Source of the DNA: Cryptomeria japonica
Taxonomy: Eukaryota; Streptophyta; Pinopsida; Cupressales; Cupressaceae
Length of the DNA stretch: 64,000 nucleotides
Assembly (NCBI RefSeq): GCF_030272615.1
Contig: NC_081410.1
Coordinates: 144,702,349-144,766,348 of the forward strand
Direction of reading: 5' to 3'
Part shown: in pieces, positions 1 through 11,495 of the stretch
How the letters are laid out: the number at the start of each line of letters is the position of its first letter
Position numbering within the stretch: the first letter of the stretch is position 1
Position numbers and translations under genes: made by a program
Notes under the pieces: generated by a model
The model's database searches: none
What the model was told of the DNA's origin: nothing
What the model saw: the letters and a program-made list of their open reading frames with translations, nothing else

Positions 1-239
1 ATAAAAAAAAGATTAAGCACTCGTTTTCAATTCCATTTTGTAGATGTTCTCAAACATCACCTTTAAGATGTAACTACTTAAATTTCTAGATTAATCATGC
101 TGTCCATAGTTGAAACCTTGATGAGTGCTGAAAAGAGGTTTAAATCGAATCCTTTAACGACAATGAATTACTAAGTGCTCCTACACTCTATTAAAAGTGG
201 CAATGCATAGAATACTCGAGGTGCCTTTCAATTTTTAGA

Positions 240-895
240 AAAGCTATGATAGACTGCTGCATTTATAGTAGTGTTGACTTGAATAATTCAAATTGTGGAG
301 GAAATTATATGTAGCTCTAAATCCAAGAACAAGGCCAATTCTTAGAAGCAGCATTTATGATTTAGATACATCACAAAGTTCAGACACAAAATAAAATATA
401 TAATAAGGTTGTTATCATTCAAAACTATGACGGAGGTCCAATGGGTTGAGCTTAGTTGTTCATTGTCTAGACATGTAAATTCCAAAGGGATATCTAAGTT
501 AGGAATTTTAAGTTTTGACTCTTGGTCTTCCATAGTTGGCTTCTAGTGTGAAGGTGGTTTCTAAATAAGTGGATTTCTAAGTTGTGACTCTTAGTCTTCC
601 ACAGATGGTTACTAGTGTGGTTGCTTGCTTAAAAGGAGTTGATGTTATTCTCATGTTGATGCTCATACGAGCACAATACTTGTAAAAGATTAGCAATATT
701 AAAAAAGGAAAAAAGAAAAAGGAAAGCTATGATGTAGTGCTCTGCATCTATAGGAGGGCAGTGGAATAATTCAAATCGTGGAGGAAATTATATGTAGCTC
801 TATATCCAAGAAAAAGATCTCTTACTCACAGCATTTACATTCTAGATACTTTGCAAAAGTTCAGAGAAACAAAAGGTATACAATAAGTTTGCTAC
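240..895. repeat. Direct duplication of a ~180-bp segment flanking a SINE remnant
   Basis: Positions 240-425 and 724-895 are diverged direct copies. They share aagctatgat, gtggaggaaattatatgtag, tcca agaa and a downstream catttayattytagataca-like stretch. A SINE remnant (about 430-625) lies between them. The copies are far longer than a target-site duplication, so this is a separate segmental duplication. Confidence 0.65.
430..625 (+). mobile_element. Degenerate SINE, same family as the one at 14212-14553
   Basis: It shares the head motif gggttgagctta and the body motif aagtt(g/t)tgactctt(a/g)gtcttcca with the minus-strand SINE at 14212-14553. The body motif occurs twice in both copies. The part that would hold the tRNA-like B box is missing here, so this copy is an old, internally deleted relic. 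I could not define target duplications. Confidence 0.55.
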
Positions 896-3703
896 CATCT
901 CAGTACTCATCCTGGACTCTCTATGCATGCTATGCTCCTGTGCTTAAATTCAATACTAACTTTTAAAAAACTACTAACTAGACACCAATAAAGAGTATGT
1001 CAATAGAAATCTCACACCTGCATAAAAAAAGTTCTATAAACATGCATATCCCAATATCACTACAGGGAAAAGTAAGTCTTATGAAGACTTAAAAATAGAT
1101 AGCAATAAATTATTTGAATTTCCACCATTGTTATTTTCAATTTGAGCATAAAGAATTCTAAGTGATGCTTTGGATACATTAAGAGTGTAGCACGGAGTAA
1201 GAAGCTGTGCATAGAGAACTTGTGTCTTCTAGATACAACTGCTTGTCTGGTAGCATTATAATTCTATATTGAATGAGAAAATTACACCAATAATACAAGG
1301 ATTCTGTAGCTTCCGTTCCTTTTATAGAGAGACTACAAATACTTCAACATGGTACATTTTGAAAATTGGCTGATCCTCAGAGACTAGTGATTATTGAGAA
1401 ACTCTGATCTTGAGGAAAATTCGATAAGGAACTAATTCCCCCTCCCATCTTTTTGTATATACCTCTACTCTCTGTCTTCTGTTCTTTCACATTTTTTGCA
1501 TTATCTACTTTGTACTGTATTAGGCTTATTAGCATCATAACCAAGATACTTGAATATAGTGGTAGGATTCTTGATCCGGTATGCCATGTTTGTTCCTAAC
1601 TATCAACTATCCCTTTGAGAAAGAGTGTTTGACTTTGAATCTTCATTTCAGTACCAAGAACCCTTTTCCATGTCTGTTGTGCGTAAGAAAGTGAATTAGC
1701 AAATTTTCTGTTTTCCACATTTGTTTATGATAGCCAGAGTGTGCACTGCCTTCTTAAATCGCAGAAAACCAAGAAGCATGACCTGATGGTTGTTTGCGCC
1801 AAACATTTATTGATATGCAAAAGCTTAACATGGAATCTGATCTTAGTTGGCATAGTCAGGGCCATCAATCTAATTACTTATGCAGCTGATTTTGATTGAG
1901 TCGATTGACAAAATGAACATATGCCATATAATAATGCTAACTATTCTGTTATTGCTTATTTGCCTTGTTCCTCACATATCTTTGCCTCATTGTAGAGGCA
2001 CCTTTATGAAGGTGGTAGCTAGATCAAGTTGGACCAAAGTCACACAACTCTTTCTCTAGATTTGTCATTAACCTGTCCTGGCTGAGGAATCAAACCATGT
2101 AGATTGCTCAACAGAGAAATCTATTTTCATGTAATATAGGATGCATTCTCCGTTACAAACAAATAGTTAAATTTTATACACACGTACGCACGCACACACA
2201 CGCATATACAGTTGCTAAGTGTTTTATTTGCATCAAGGTCATGCTAACATTGTGTGTTTTCCCCAAGTACTCATAATTTTCTCATACCATTACCCATATG
2301 AGCTGATCTGACTAAGACTTATCATTTAGTCTGAACTCATAAGCGAGAAAATTAACTTGTCATTCAACTAAAATCTTGTGAAAGCCCTACAAACATGACC
2401 TGATTCAACAGTATCAAAATATGTATAACCATGAGTTAATTTTCTGACTTCTGATGAGTCTTTGGCTCATTTGGCTAATCATATGCGAGTACTTTGAGAA
2501 AACACAAGATGTTACCATCAGCTTGACACAAAGAAAAACCCAAAAGACTGCATTCTATATACTTCAGAAAGGAGAAACAAGATTTAGGAAATCCTATAAA
2601 ACATTTGTATTTATTTTTCGCTGAAGAAAATTTGTCATTTATCACGTGAAAACAAATACAATGTAAATCAAGCAGTCAGACATTTCAGTATCATTTCCAC
2701 TCAAGCAAGAGTGATAATTTGTGATTTGCCATTATATCAAAGGGACAGCAGATACCTCCCGAGCAAGGAGATCTTAGGACAAACCTATGTTTCTTAGTCA
2801 TCCAAAAAGCCACGTAAAGCATGCTGCAGAATTCTTTCTTGGAACTTCTGAAACCACATCACATCTTATTGTCAAAAGCTAAGAAAAAAACATATCATAA
2901 AACCAAGCAGATTTCATCCAAAACAAAGGAACAAAAAAGATTTGCTAGTGTGTATTGGCCAGAATGCACATGATTTCAGGATTGGCAAGAAGTGAATCTC
3001 CACCGCCTTCCACAAAAAATTTCTAGGTAGTATCATTAGCTGGAGTGTCAAGGAAAAAAATATTTCAAGAGATTGAATGATGCCTTTGTTTTTCTTACAT
3101 CAAACTCTTCAAAATAAACTTCAGAAAAATAATGTGTGATAAATGGATGAATTTACAAGAGAACGACCTGACTCGTTTACTCAGTCCCATACATTCACCT
3201 ACATCTGAGTATGCAACTTCAATGGCACATAAATTATTAAAGTATGTCAGTGATAGATTCTTAATAACTATAAGGATGTATTCATATCTAAATTTTGCTA
3301 CTGTCAAGAATTTGGAGAAAGATATTCCCAAGTACAATCTCAAATTGTACAAGATAAAGCTTCTCTTGATAGCAATGGCAAATAGAGAATATTTTTGGAA
3401 TGCATTTACAGACATCTTTTATTTCAAGTACTCACAGGTAAATTACAAAGATGTGATGAAAGTAAGATATCGGGATTATTGTAACTTTCTCCTGAAATGA
3501 ATCCTTGATTTCCAATTGACTAATGTTCCCAAATAAGAAATATCCAGATTAAATATCTCTAGAGTTGGCAATATATCTGTAGAAAAATGTCATATTCCTG
3601 TGTAGACAGCAGGCAATGATTAGAAACATTAAACAATACATGTACATAAATATATATATTTTCAATACATAAATTATTTTTACCGCTTAAAATACGTTTT
3701 ATC
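896..3703. other. Intron 4 DNA without recognised content
   Basis: AT-rich intronic sequence. It has a short CA/CG alternating stretch near 2182-2206 and overlapping open frames on both strands at about 3095-3500 (122 codons on plus, 106 on minus). Neither frame matches a family I know, and both are probably chance. Confidence 0.5.
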
Positions 3704-3713
3704 TTAACTAGTG

Positions 3714-4109
3714 GGAGTAATGAAAGGACGCGTCCATTCACAAGCCACCTCCGGAATAGACGCCATGTTTCAAGGGGAATCGCGTGGTTTCAAAGAGGTA
3801 TAAAACCGCACCCCAAGGAAACACGGGATACTCAGTAATAATATTTATTTCAGTTTTCATAATTTATGATGCCTAGACAACCATGAGGATTGCCCTAGGA
3901 ACGCATCAGTCAGCAGACGATGTGAAAGGGCTAGTTGCTCGTTCTTCCCAGCGATGAAGAACTAGCGCCTAGTAAGCATTCCTTCCCATCACCAGCAGGC
4001 TGGTACATCCCTAGGCAAATCCGCTTAAATGTCGAAATGATGAAGTATGTCTTTGTGCAAGTTGTATTAAATCTGTTTTCATTCCTCATATAACAGTAAT
4101 TAATATAAT
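3714..4109. mobile_element. 396-bp insertion with 10-bp direct repeats and a TATA box
   Basis: The sequence ttaactagtg occurs at 3704-3713 and again at 4110-4119, bracketing a segment that is more GC-rich than its surroundings. The segment holds a TATA motif (gaggtataaaaccg near 3795) and no open frame. Its termini are not inverted repeats. It could be a short retro-derived element or a small solo LTR with imprecise ends. The family is unknown to me. Confidence 0.4.
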
Positions 4110-4475
4110 TTAACTAGTGACCCAGATTAATTGCTAAATTGGTTCCATGCCTAAAAATGTCTTACCAAATGAACTAAGCACATCTGTAATGTACAGAAGG
4201 GTAAAATGAACTTAATCTTCACACTAGATAGGTAACCTGCAATATCAGGTTTAATATGCTGCATTAAAATACACTTTAGTGATAGATAGAAGAATAAAAA
4301 TAATTCATTCATTCTCAGACATAACTAATAAGTAAAGAAAAAGAATACTAATTAATGATAGTCATGTTTCTGCAACTAGGCACAAATATAATGAATTAAT
4401 CCCTACAAATTTATATATAATGGATAAATGTTAACCAAGTAATATAGCCATGAATCTATGTTTTCTGTATGCATT

Positions 4476-4541
4476 TGTTATCTTCCTGATATCCTCTGTT
4501 TGTTAGTATGTTATCTTCCTGATATCCTTTGTTTGTTAGTA
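4476..4541. repeat. 33-bp tandem duplication
   Basis: Two nearly identical copies of a unit starting tgttatcttcctgatatcc lie head to tail with a period of 33 bp. Confidence 0.85.
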
Positions 4542-7027
4542 CATTCAAGATAATGAGTGCAAGCCAGGGGTATGCTGGGCCCATCCTCAGGTGGCCCTAT
4601 TAGCCCTAAGAGACGGGATGGGTCTGGATGGGTAGCCCAGCCAACCTAGAAAATCCTCAAAATCTAGAATGGGTCGTGTATGTATTTTGTGCTACAATAA
4701 TTATGCCACTGATCTAATATTATTGCTGACATATAAAATAAAATATCTAAATGTTGCAGGAAACCGTAATTTCCTTTTGTGGCCCTAAATCCAACCTTCG
4801 GTGGATAGATCAGGCCCTAATTATCATTAGGAAGGCGAGGCAAGTACAGCAAAGGTTCATTACAAAAAAAGTCTTTCTTGATCCACTGTTAAACGTTGAA
4901 AAATTTATATAAACTTGTGTTATTTTATGTATCTTTTCTGTCTTTGTAAGTCTTCAATAATCAGCAAGTTTTCCCTTTGAATATAGGAGGGACTTGTCCC
5001 GCACGCTATTGCAAAATCAAATTTGTATAGATGACATTTCATCATTAATCTATTTGATAACAAGGATCACTAGCAGTTTAATTCCTATAGCAGATAAATC
5101 AACCTTGGATGGTAGACCATGTGTTAGAGTTTTAATTTGTTTCTTCGAGCCAATGCAAAATTCAAAAACACATGAGGATAAACTTCTCTTCAAATTTTGA
5201 GAGGAGTCTCTCTAGAATCTAAAATAAACCTAAACCTAAGCTAAATTGACCCTAGACGACAAATTGTAGACAAGATACAAATATGCACACTTTACAAAAT
5301 TCTTTGAAGGATGTCTATCGCTTTCCTTATCTGCATTTGAGATTTCTGCAAAAAGAATGTGAAGATCCTCAGCTAGTTTGAAATGTGACAAACTTTTCAC
5401 AAATATCACCCAACTAGTGATTGGTCCTACAGCAAGACAGTGTAACAAGTATGATGCACCTTCAACCATGTTTTAACAAAAAGTAACACTACAATGTCTT
5501 CATATTCTACTCACAAAATACTACAAGATGCGAAGAAAGCGATATGCCATCACAATGAAATTCGGGAAATCCCTTAGATGATTGGGAAAGTAATTGAGCG
5601 TTCAAAGAGCTAAAGGCCCGATGCAAGCTCCCCAAGGTAGAGGAGGCAAAGGTGAACCATCACAATTGTTATGGATGTTGTCCCTCATTGCTTGAAGAGG
5701 TTCTTTGTCCGACACTAAAAAAATTCCAATGAGCTCACACACAATTGGCAAAAAACTATCTTCACTTAAAGGTTCTTGATTGAGGTTCTAAAAGAGATGA
5801 CCAAGAACTCTTGTCTTCCTTTATCTATCTGGTATAGACCTTAGTAGCCAAGATGAAATGACTTCAATTGGAGACAATAAGACTAATATCACATTGAAAG
5901 ATCAATTTTTTTTGCATTTCGGTCTCCAATAGTTCCCCAAAAACTCTTCGCATTTTCACTTGCCTTTTTCTCGACAACCAAATGAAATTGCATGTGAGGT
6001 AAAACCTCTCTTTAGCCTCTCTTCAATCTAGATAAATCAACATTGGATGGTAGACCATGCTGGTCAAGTAATTTAGCCACATCTCTTAGTGTTGTGAAGA
6101 AGCACTACCCAGTTGGCTCCAAAGACAAACACAAGAATACCACAACCTTAGCTTTCATGAATAACATTCTTTGCTAGATCCTTGGAAACTCTATGCTAGT
6201 TGATGATATGTATTCTATTAATGATTAATAATTGTATTGTATTTTTCTACTAATTATGTTTTTTACTCTCTAATAGTATATACACTACATTACATGAGCT
6301 TTGTAGAATACCAAGGAATACTCCATAATACCATATGATTATCCACTTCTAGTTCCTATTAGTGTTTTCTTCGTTGTTCACAGACTATAATGTTTTTTCT
6401 CGATGCTTATGGATAAGCAATGTGTTTTTCTTTTGTAATGGTTGGAAAATTGGGAATTAGGGTTTCACTAAGTAAATCCACTAAATAGCCCAATTAACCA
6501 AATTACATTGAAAGAGGGTTGAACCCAATAGATCTAGGCTCAATCCCAATGGGAAAAAGACTGAGATTTTGATTGGATTCAACTAGTTGGTATTGATTAT
6601 CCTCTTTCTTAATTGAATTTGTAATGTAATTGTAAAATTAAGGCAAAACAATGAATTATTGAAGTAAATTGACAGAAACAGTAAGCTACAAATATCACAC
6701 TAAGCCACAAACTTGGATTTGGGCAAAAGGAGATGTCTAGAACTTGTTCTCAGAAGTTTGGCCTGATTTTTCGAGACCAGGTAGTAAAGATTCGCCTTGG
6801 TCGTCCGAATTTTCTGCCATCAAAAGCTAAACATGTTTGTCACTGTTGACTCTGCTAGAATTCCCGAGTATAGCTCCACACTTGTTTCCTCAACACAAAA
6901 AGAAAGGGAAAATGTTGAAAATAGGGGTTTTCCTTAGGTCAAACCTTGGTTTTGGAATTAAACATGAAATTGAATTGACAAATATAATGAAAGACTGTGA
7001 GAGAAAGGCTAAATTTGAAATGTAATG
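4542..7027. other. Intron 4 DNA without recognised gene
   Basis: AT-rich intron sequence. A 28-bp motif, agataaatcaaccttggatg with following gtagaccatg, occurs near 5094 and in slightly altered form near 6028, which suggests pieces of one old repeat. A 77-codon minus-strand frame at 5236-5469 looks protein-like but matches no family I recognise. Confidence 0.4.
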
Positions 7028-7410
7028 CTTAAAACCTGTGTCACAGAAATCGGCGATTTTCAAAGATGAGGGCCGATTTTAATCGAATTTCAAACTAATA
7101 TGAAAAATTCGTTCAAATTCGACCAAAAAATCGGATGGCCATGACGTCATTTTTTTTAATTAAAGTAAAAAATTTTAAAACGTTTTTCTAGGGTTTGTGT
7201 AAAGCGTTTAGGGTTTTTTTAAAAGATTTTCGGCGGATTCTCTATAAAGCGCTGTCGAGAGTATTTTTATCTGCAACTGCTGGGTCGCGATTGGCGAATA
7301 TTCGCTTTCGTGGCGTCAAAGGTATTTGCTGGTATTTGTATCTGCACTCGGGTATTCGCTGGTATGCGCTGGTATTTGTATCTGCACTCCGGTATCCGTC
7401 GGATTTTCTC

Positions 7411-7530
7411 CAGTTGCCGCCGCGTTTTCTCCTGGCCGAGCCACCGCCGCCGCATTTTCTCCTGGCCGAGCCACTGCCGCCGCGTTTTCTCCTGGCTGAG
7501 CCACCGCCACCGCATTTTCTCCTACCCGAG
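7411..7530. repeat. 30-bp minisatellite, four copies, in the hAT-1 leader
   Basis: Four head-to-tail 30-bp units of the form ccaccgccgccgcattttct followed by cctggccgag lie at 7411-7440, 7441-7470, 7471-7500 and 7501-7530. It is GC-rich in an AT-rich setting and lies in the transposon leader. A preceding stretch (about 7320-7400) repeats ggtatttgtatctgcactc. Confidence 0.9.
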
Positions 7531-7557
7531 CTGCTGTCGTGCCGTGTTCAGGTTGAG

Positions 7558-8298
7558 GTAGGCGCCCAACTCACATTTATTTTTTGTATGCTTTCATTAT
7601 TTCGTTTATTTTTTGTATTATCATTTTATTCATTTCATTTTTTTTCTGTGCATTCATATATTTTATGGTTTTAAAGAAAATGGTATTTGTATATTTTAAT
7701 AATTTTATTCATTTCAAATATTTTATGTTTTTAAAGAAAATGGTATTATATATTTTATTCATTTCATAGATTTTATTATTATCAATATTATAATACTACT
7801 GTGATTTTTTATTTTACTACCGTTCATGATCATTTGTAGCTTATTTTGCTACAGTGATTTTATAATAGTAATTTTATTCGTAGCTTATCGGACTCCAATA
7901 TATTAAAGTTTGATGCTGATTTTACTCCAATGATTTTAATTTTTAGCTATTGATGCTGATTTTACTCTAATGATTTTAATTTTTAGCTACAAATAGTCAT
8001 GAACTGTAGTGCAATATTTTACTACAGTGATTTTATTCTAAATATTAAACATTATAATATATACTTCAAGACACCATTATATTTTAAAACATATAAGTTA
8101 TTTTATTACAGTGATTTTATTATATATTTTTCTTTTTAGAGTTAAATATATATTTAAATAAAGTTTTAAACTTATTGAATTATTTTGTTTTTTAGAGTTA
8201 AAAATTAACATATTATATATTTTTTGTTATAATGTTTTTAAATAAAATTTAATCCATGTTTTAAATATTAAAAATCATTTTTCTTCTAAATTGTACAG
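7558..8298 (+). other. Probable leader intron of the hAT-1 transposase gene
   Basis: A gag|gtaggc donor at 7557/7558 and a ttgtacag acceptor ending at 8298 bracket 741 bp of very AT-rich sequence, with the transposase ATG just downstream. Many plant hAT genes have a leader intron. This one is inferred from sequence only. Confidence 0.5.
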
Positions 8299-8304
8299 GT
8301 TGTA

Positions 8305-10308
8305 ATGGCTCCCAACAAATCAACTTCAGAAGGATGGAAACATGTGACCCGCCATGGTACTTATCTTCATTGTAACTTGTGCCCGAAAATTTATACCGGA
8401 ACTTTAACAAGGATAAAGGACCACTTGCTTGGTATTTCAGGGGGTAAAGGTGGAGGTGTTACTGCATGTCCAAATGTGTCCAAAGAAATTAGAGATATTT
8501 TAGAGAAAGAGCAAGCCTCTTCGATTGCAGAAAAGATGCAGGTGGCACAAAAGAAACAGAGAATTGAAGAGGATCTGTCTAGATCCACATCTATTATGTC
8601 TTCCTCTTCGAGTCTTCCCAAGGCCACAGGGACATCCAAAGAGAGTGGAACTTTGAAGAGTCTTTGGAAACCAGTAGAGAAACAACAGGTGGATGATGCA
8701 CTAGCAGATTTGTTTTACACAAGTGCTATTCCATTCAATGTAGCTAGAAATCCGCATTTTCACAATGCAATTCAAAAAGTTGCAGAGTTTGGCAAAGGGT
8801 ACACACCTCCCACTTCTGAGGCTTTCAGGACAAGTCTTTTGGAGAGGTCAAAAGAAAGAGTGACTGAGAAACTAGCTGAGGTCAAAGCCTCTTGGAAGGT
8901 AACAGGTTGCACCATATTGAGTGATGGATGGTCAGATATATGTCAAAGGCCATTGATCAATGTTTTGGTGGCTTGTCCTGAAGGTGTTGCATTCTTGAAA
9001 GTGATTGACACCATGAACCACAAGAAAACTTCTGAATACATATTTCAAATATTAGAGGAAGCCATTCTTGAAGTAGGAGTGGAAAATGTGGTTCAAGTGG
9101 TCACTGACAGTGCAGCAAATTGTGTGGGAGCTGGAAAACTGATTGTTGAGAAATACCCTCAAATATATTGGAGTCCATGTGCAGCACATTGTTTGGATTT
9201 GCTGCTTCATGATTTGGCTAAGTTTCCATGGATACATGAAGCAATTCATAGAGGGAGAGCAATTGCAAACTTCATAAGAAATCATCGTCTCACATTGAGT
9301 CTTTACAGGCAACATGCATCTAGGGAGTTGTTGCGGCCTTGTGACACAAGATTTGCTTCATTTTATATCACTTTGAAGAGAGTTGTTGAAGAGAAAGCAG
9401 CTTTGAGATCTGTTGTTTGTTCCAATGAGTGGGAAAATTCAGCGCTTTCGAAAAGTGCCAAGGGCAAGAACATAGAGCAAATTGTTTTAAATAGCAGCTT
9501 TTGGGAAAGTGGAACAAAGGTTTTGAGTATATGTGAGCCAATTGTTGATGTGCTTCGCATGGTTGATGGTGACAAACCTTGCCTTGGCATGCTTTATGAA
9601 AGCATGGATCGTTGTAAGGAAGCTATTCAGAGAGCACTAAATAATGTAGATGCAGAGTACATGGAGATATGGGCAGCAGTTGATTCTAGATGGAAAATGA
9701 TGCACACACCTTTACATGCAGCAGCTTGTTATTTGGAGCCTAAGCTATTTCATATTGATCGACAAGCTGATTTTGAAATTATGGCAGGGTTTTATGAAGC
9801 CATTAGCAAATTTGAACTAGATCCAGCAATTGCAAGTCTAATCAGAGACCAAAGTTGGCTATACAAGAGAGCAGAAGGGTTGTTTGGAGTAGCAGGAGCC
9901 AAATATGATATGAAACGAGATGCGGTACCTAGTTATAGATGGTGGATGAGCTATGGAGCACAAACTCCTGAACTTCAGCGCTTTGCCATTAGAATATTGA
10001 GTCAGGGAGCAAGTTCATCAGCTTGTGAGAGGAATTGGAGTTGCTTTGACCACATCCATTCCAAGAAGAGGAACAAATTGTTGTCTGGAAAGTTGGGAGA
10101 TCTTGTCTACGTTCGCAGCAATTTGAAATTGCTCATGAACAAATCAGCAAGTGACTCCACTTCTTCTTCACGACAACACATTCCACAAGACATAGAAGTG
10201 CCAGTTGCAGATGAGCCTGACTTTCTTGATGAGGAATTGGATAGTGATACAGATGATGATGCTACACCATCTGAGCCAAGTGCTCTTGATGACTTAGAGC
10301 TTTTTTGA
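8305..10308 (+). CDS. hAT transposase (BED finger, DUF659, hAT dimerisation domain)
   Basis: The 667-codon frame has no stop. The N-terminus has a BED-type zinc finger with Cys23, Cys26, His40 and Cys55. A Ser-rich linker follows at about 92-110. The DUF659/RNase H-like core holds LSDGWSD (Asp207) and VVTDSAANC (Asp268), the first two acidic catalytic residues expected in hAT, and the PCAAHCLDL motif at 291-299. The C-terminal dimerisation domain contains SSACERNWS, with Glu575 as the likely third acidic residue, followed by HSKKRNKL. An acidic tail closes the protein. Length and order are normal for plant hAT transposases. All key residues are present, so enzyme activity is plausible. Transposase cuts and pastes the element by binding its terminal and subterminal repeats in the nucleus. 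The start ATG comes seven bases after a tgtacag acceptor-like site. Confidence 0.93.
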   Translation: MAPNKSTSEGWKHVTRHGTYLHCNLCPKIYTGTLTRIKDHLLGISGGKGGGVTACPNVSKEIRDILEKEQASSIAEKMQVAQKKQRIEEDLSRSTSIMSSSSSLPKATGTSKESGTLKSLWKPVEKQQVDDALADLFYTSAIPFNVARNPHFHNAIQKVAEFGKGYTPPTSEAFRTSLLERSKERVTEKLAEVKASWKVTGCTILSDGWSDICQRPLINVLVACPEGVAFLKVIDTMNHKKTSEYIFQILEEAILEVGVENVVQVVTDSAANCVGAGKLIVEKYPQIYWSPCAAHCLDLLLHDLAKFPWIHEAIHRGRAIANFIRNHRLTLSLYRQHASRELLRPCDTRFASFYITLKRVVEEKAALRSVVCSNEWENSALSKSAKGKNIEQIVLNSSFWESGTKVLSICEPIVDVLRMVDGDKPCLGMLYESMDRCKEAIQRALNNVDAEYMEIWAAVDSRWKMMHTPLHAAACYLEPKLFHIDRQADFEIMAGFYEAISKFELDPAIASLIRDQSWLYKRAEGLFGVAGAKYDMKRDAVPSYRWWMSYGAQTPELQRFAIRILSQGASSSACERNWSCFDHIHSKKRNKLLSGKLGDLVYVRSNLKLLMNKSASDSTSSSRQHIPQDIEVPVADEPDFLDEELDSDTDDDATPSEPSALDDLELF

Positions 10309-10614
10309 AGTCTTAACTTTTTATTGTAACTTTTTGAAAAGAAAACATCTTCGCAATCGTGATTTCACATGTTTCTTATGGTTTATATTTTATAAATGTG
10401 CCATCTTTTTATAATGACTTCAAATCTATTTAGCCATGTTAAGCTATTTTGATAATTTATTAGAAGTATACATATATTTAAAAAATAAACAAAATTATAT
10501 AAGGCGAATTTTATCCGATTTTTTTTTTCGAATTTTTCCCTTGTCGAATTTCATCCGAATTTCATGGCCGTCGATTTCGAATTCGAATTCGAACCTTGTG
10601 ACTTAGCTTAAAAC

Positions 10615-11490
10615 CACAATGTTTACCTTGATGAAGTTTTGTTTGTCTTCACACAAAGTTTTTAGGGTTTCATGTAGGATGTCTTCATAAAATATTGATC
10701 ATGAATGTCATCTCCAATGCTTGAACTTGACTTCACTTTTGTTCCAATGCTTGATAAATGACTGATTGCTTGCTTACTTGAATTTGCTAGTGTAATTGAG
10801 ATCTTGATTTCAATTCATTTGATTTCAAATGAGAGGTTTATATGTCTACCCAAAAATTCAATTAAATTTCCAAAATAGGCCAATTCGGGATCCAAATTCC
10901 TGCTGATTTGTGATGACCATTATGAGGCTCCAATTTGGGGTTTGATTAAGAGGCCCAAGACGTGTTACGCCCTGGTCTTGAAAATCGGGAGTCCAAAATG
11001 AGGGGGAAGACAAGGAAGATAGTGAGGATGTAGGGTAGATAGGTGATGTGAGCAAAATCAGCATTGCAATCAGGCCTTGAAAACTAGAACGCCAAAGTGA
11101 GGCCTAGGTGAGGACAAAATTGTAGGCGAGTACAATTTAGGACACAATAATTTTGTTTATTTCATTCTACTAAGAATAATGGACAACTTTAATCTAGAGG
11201 TGAAAACATGACAGTACCTAGCACATCAAATAAGCTATATTTTCAACTCGAATGTTAAGTTTTCAGTTAAAATCCATCATAAAAGATGTCACTCCTCAAG
11301 TGTCCTATTAAGTAAAACCTAAAGAATTATACTATTTTAAACCTTTTATACTTCCACAATCCATAATAATAAGACAACAATTTTCTATAAATAACTCTAC
11401 AATGTTTAGGTTCTATGATGATTTAACTCAAGGATTGCATGAGAATCATTCTGGAGAATAATCAAGAAAAATATGGAATCATGATTAATC
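10615..11490. other. Intron 4 DNA between hAT-1 and Copia-1
   Basis: I see no recognisable element or gene in this stretch. Confidence 0.5.
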
Positions 11491-11495
11491 CGATC

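Larger units (their letters stand above)
7036..10606 (+). mobile_element. hAT-1: complete, apparently autonomous hAT DNA transposon
   Basis: The 3,571-bp element is flanked by identical 8-bp duplications cttaaaac at 7028-7035 and 10607-10614, the size typical of hAT. The ends read CTGTGTCACA and, in inverse complement, CTAAGTCACA, so the terminal inverted repeats match at 8 of 10 positions. Subterminal regions are rich in short ccgatttt and tcgaattt motifs in both orientations. The single transposase gene is unbroken. It is preceded by a 5' leader with a 30-bp minisatellite and a probable leader intron. The insertion is in the sense opposite to CYP38, within its intron 4. Perfect duplications and an open frame suggest a young insertion. 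Confidence 0.88.

Noticed and set aside
3095-3500. Overlapping 106- and 122-codon frames on opposite strands
   Set aside because: No motif, no splice or promoter context and no recognisable family. Overlap on both strands suggests chance.
5236-5469. 77-codon minus-strand frame that looks protein-like
   Set aside because: I could not assign a family, and neighbouring frames are full of stops. It is possibly an old fragment but not supportable as a gene.
7195-7674. 159-codon plus-strand frame with Pro-rich repeats upstream of the hAT transposase
   Set aside because: It is produced by the 30-bp minisatellite in the leader. It crosses a probable splice donor and has no family similarity.
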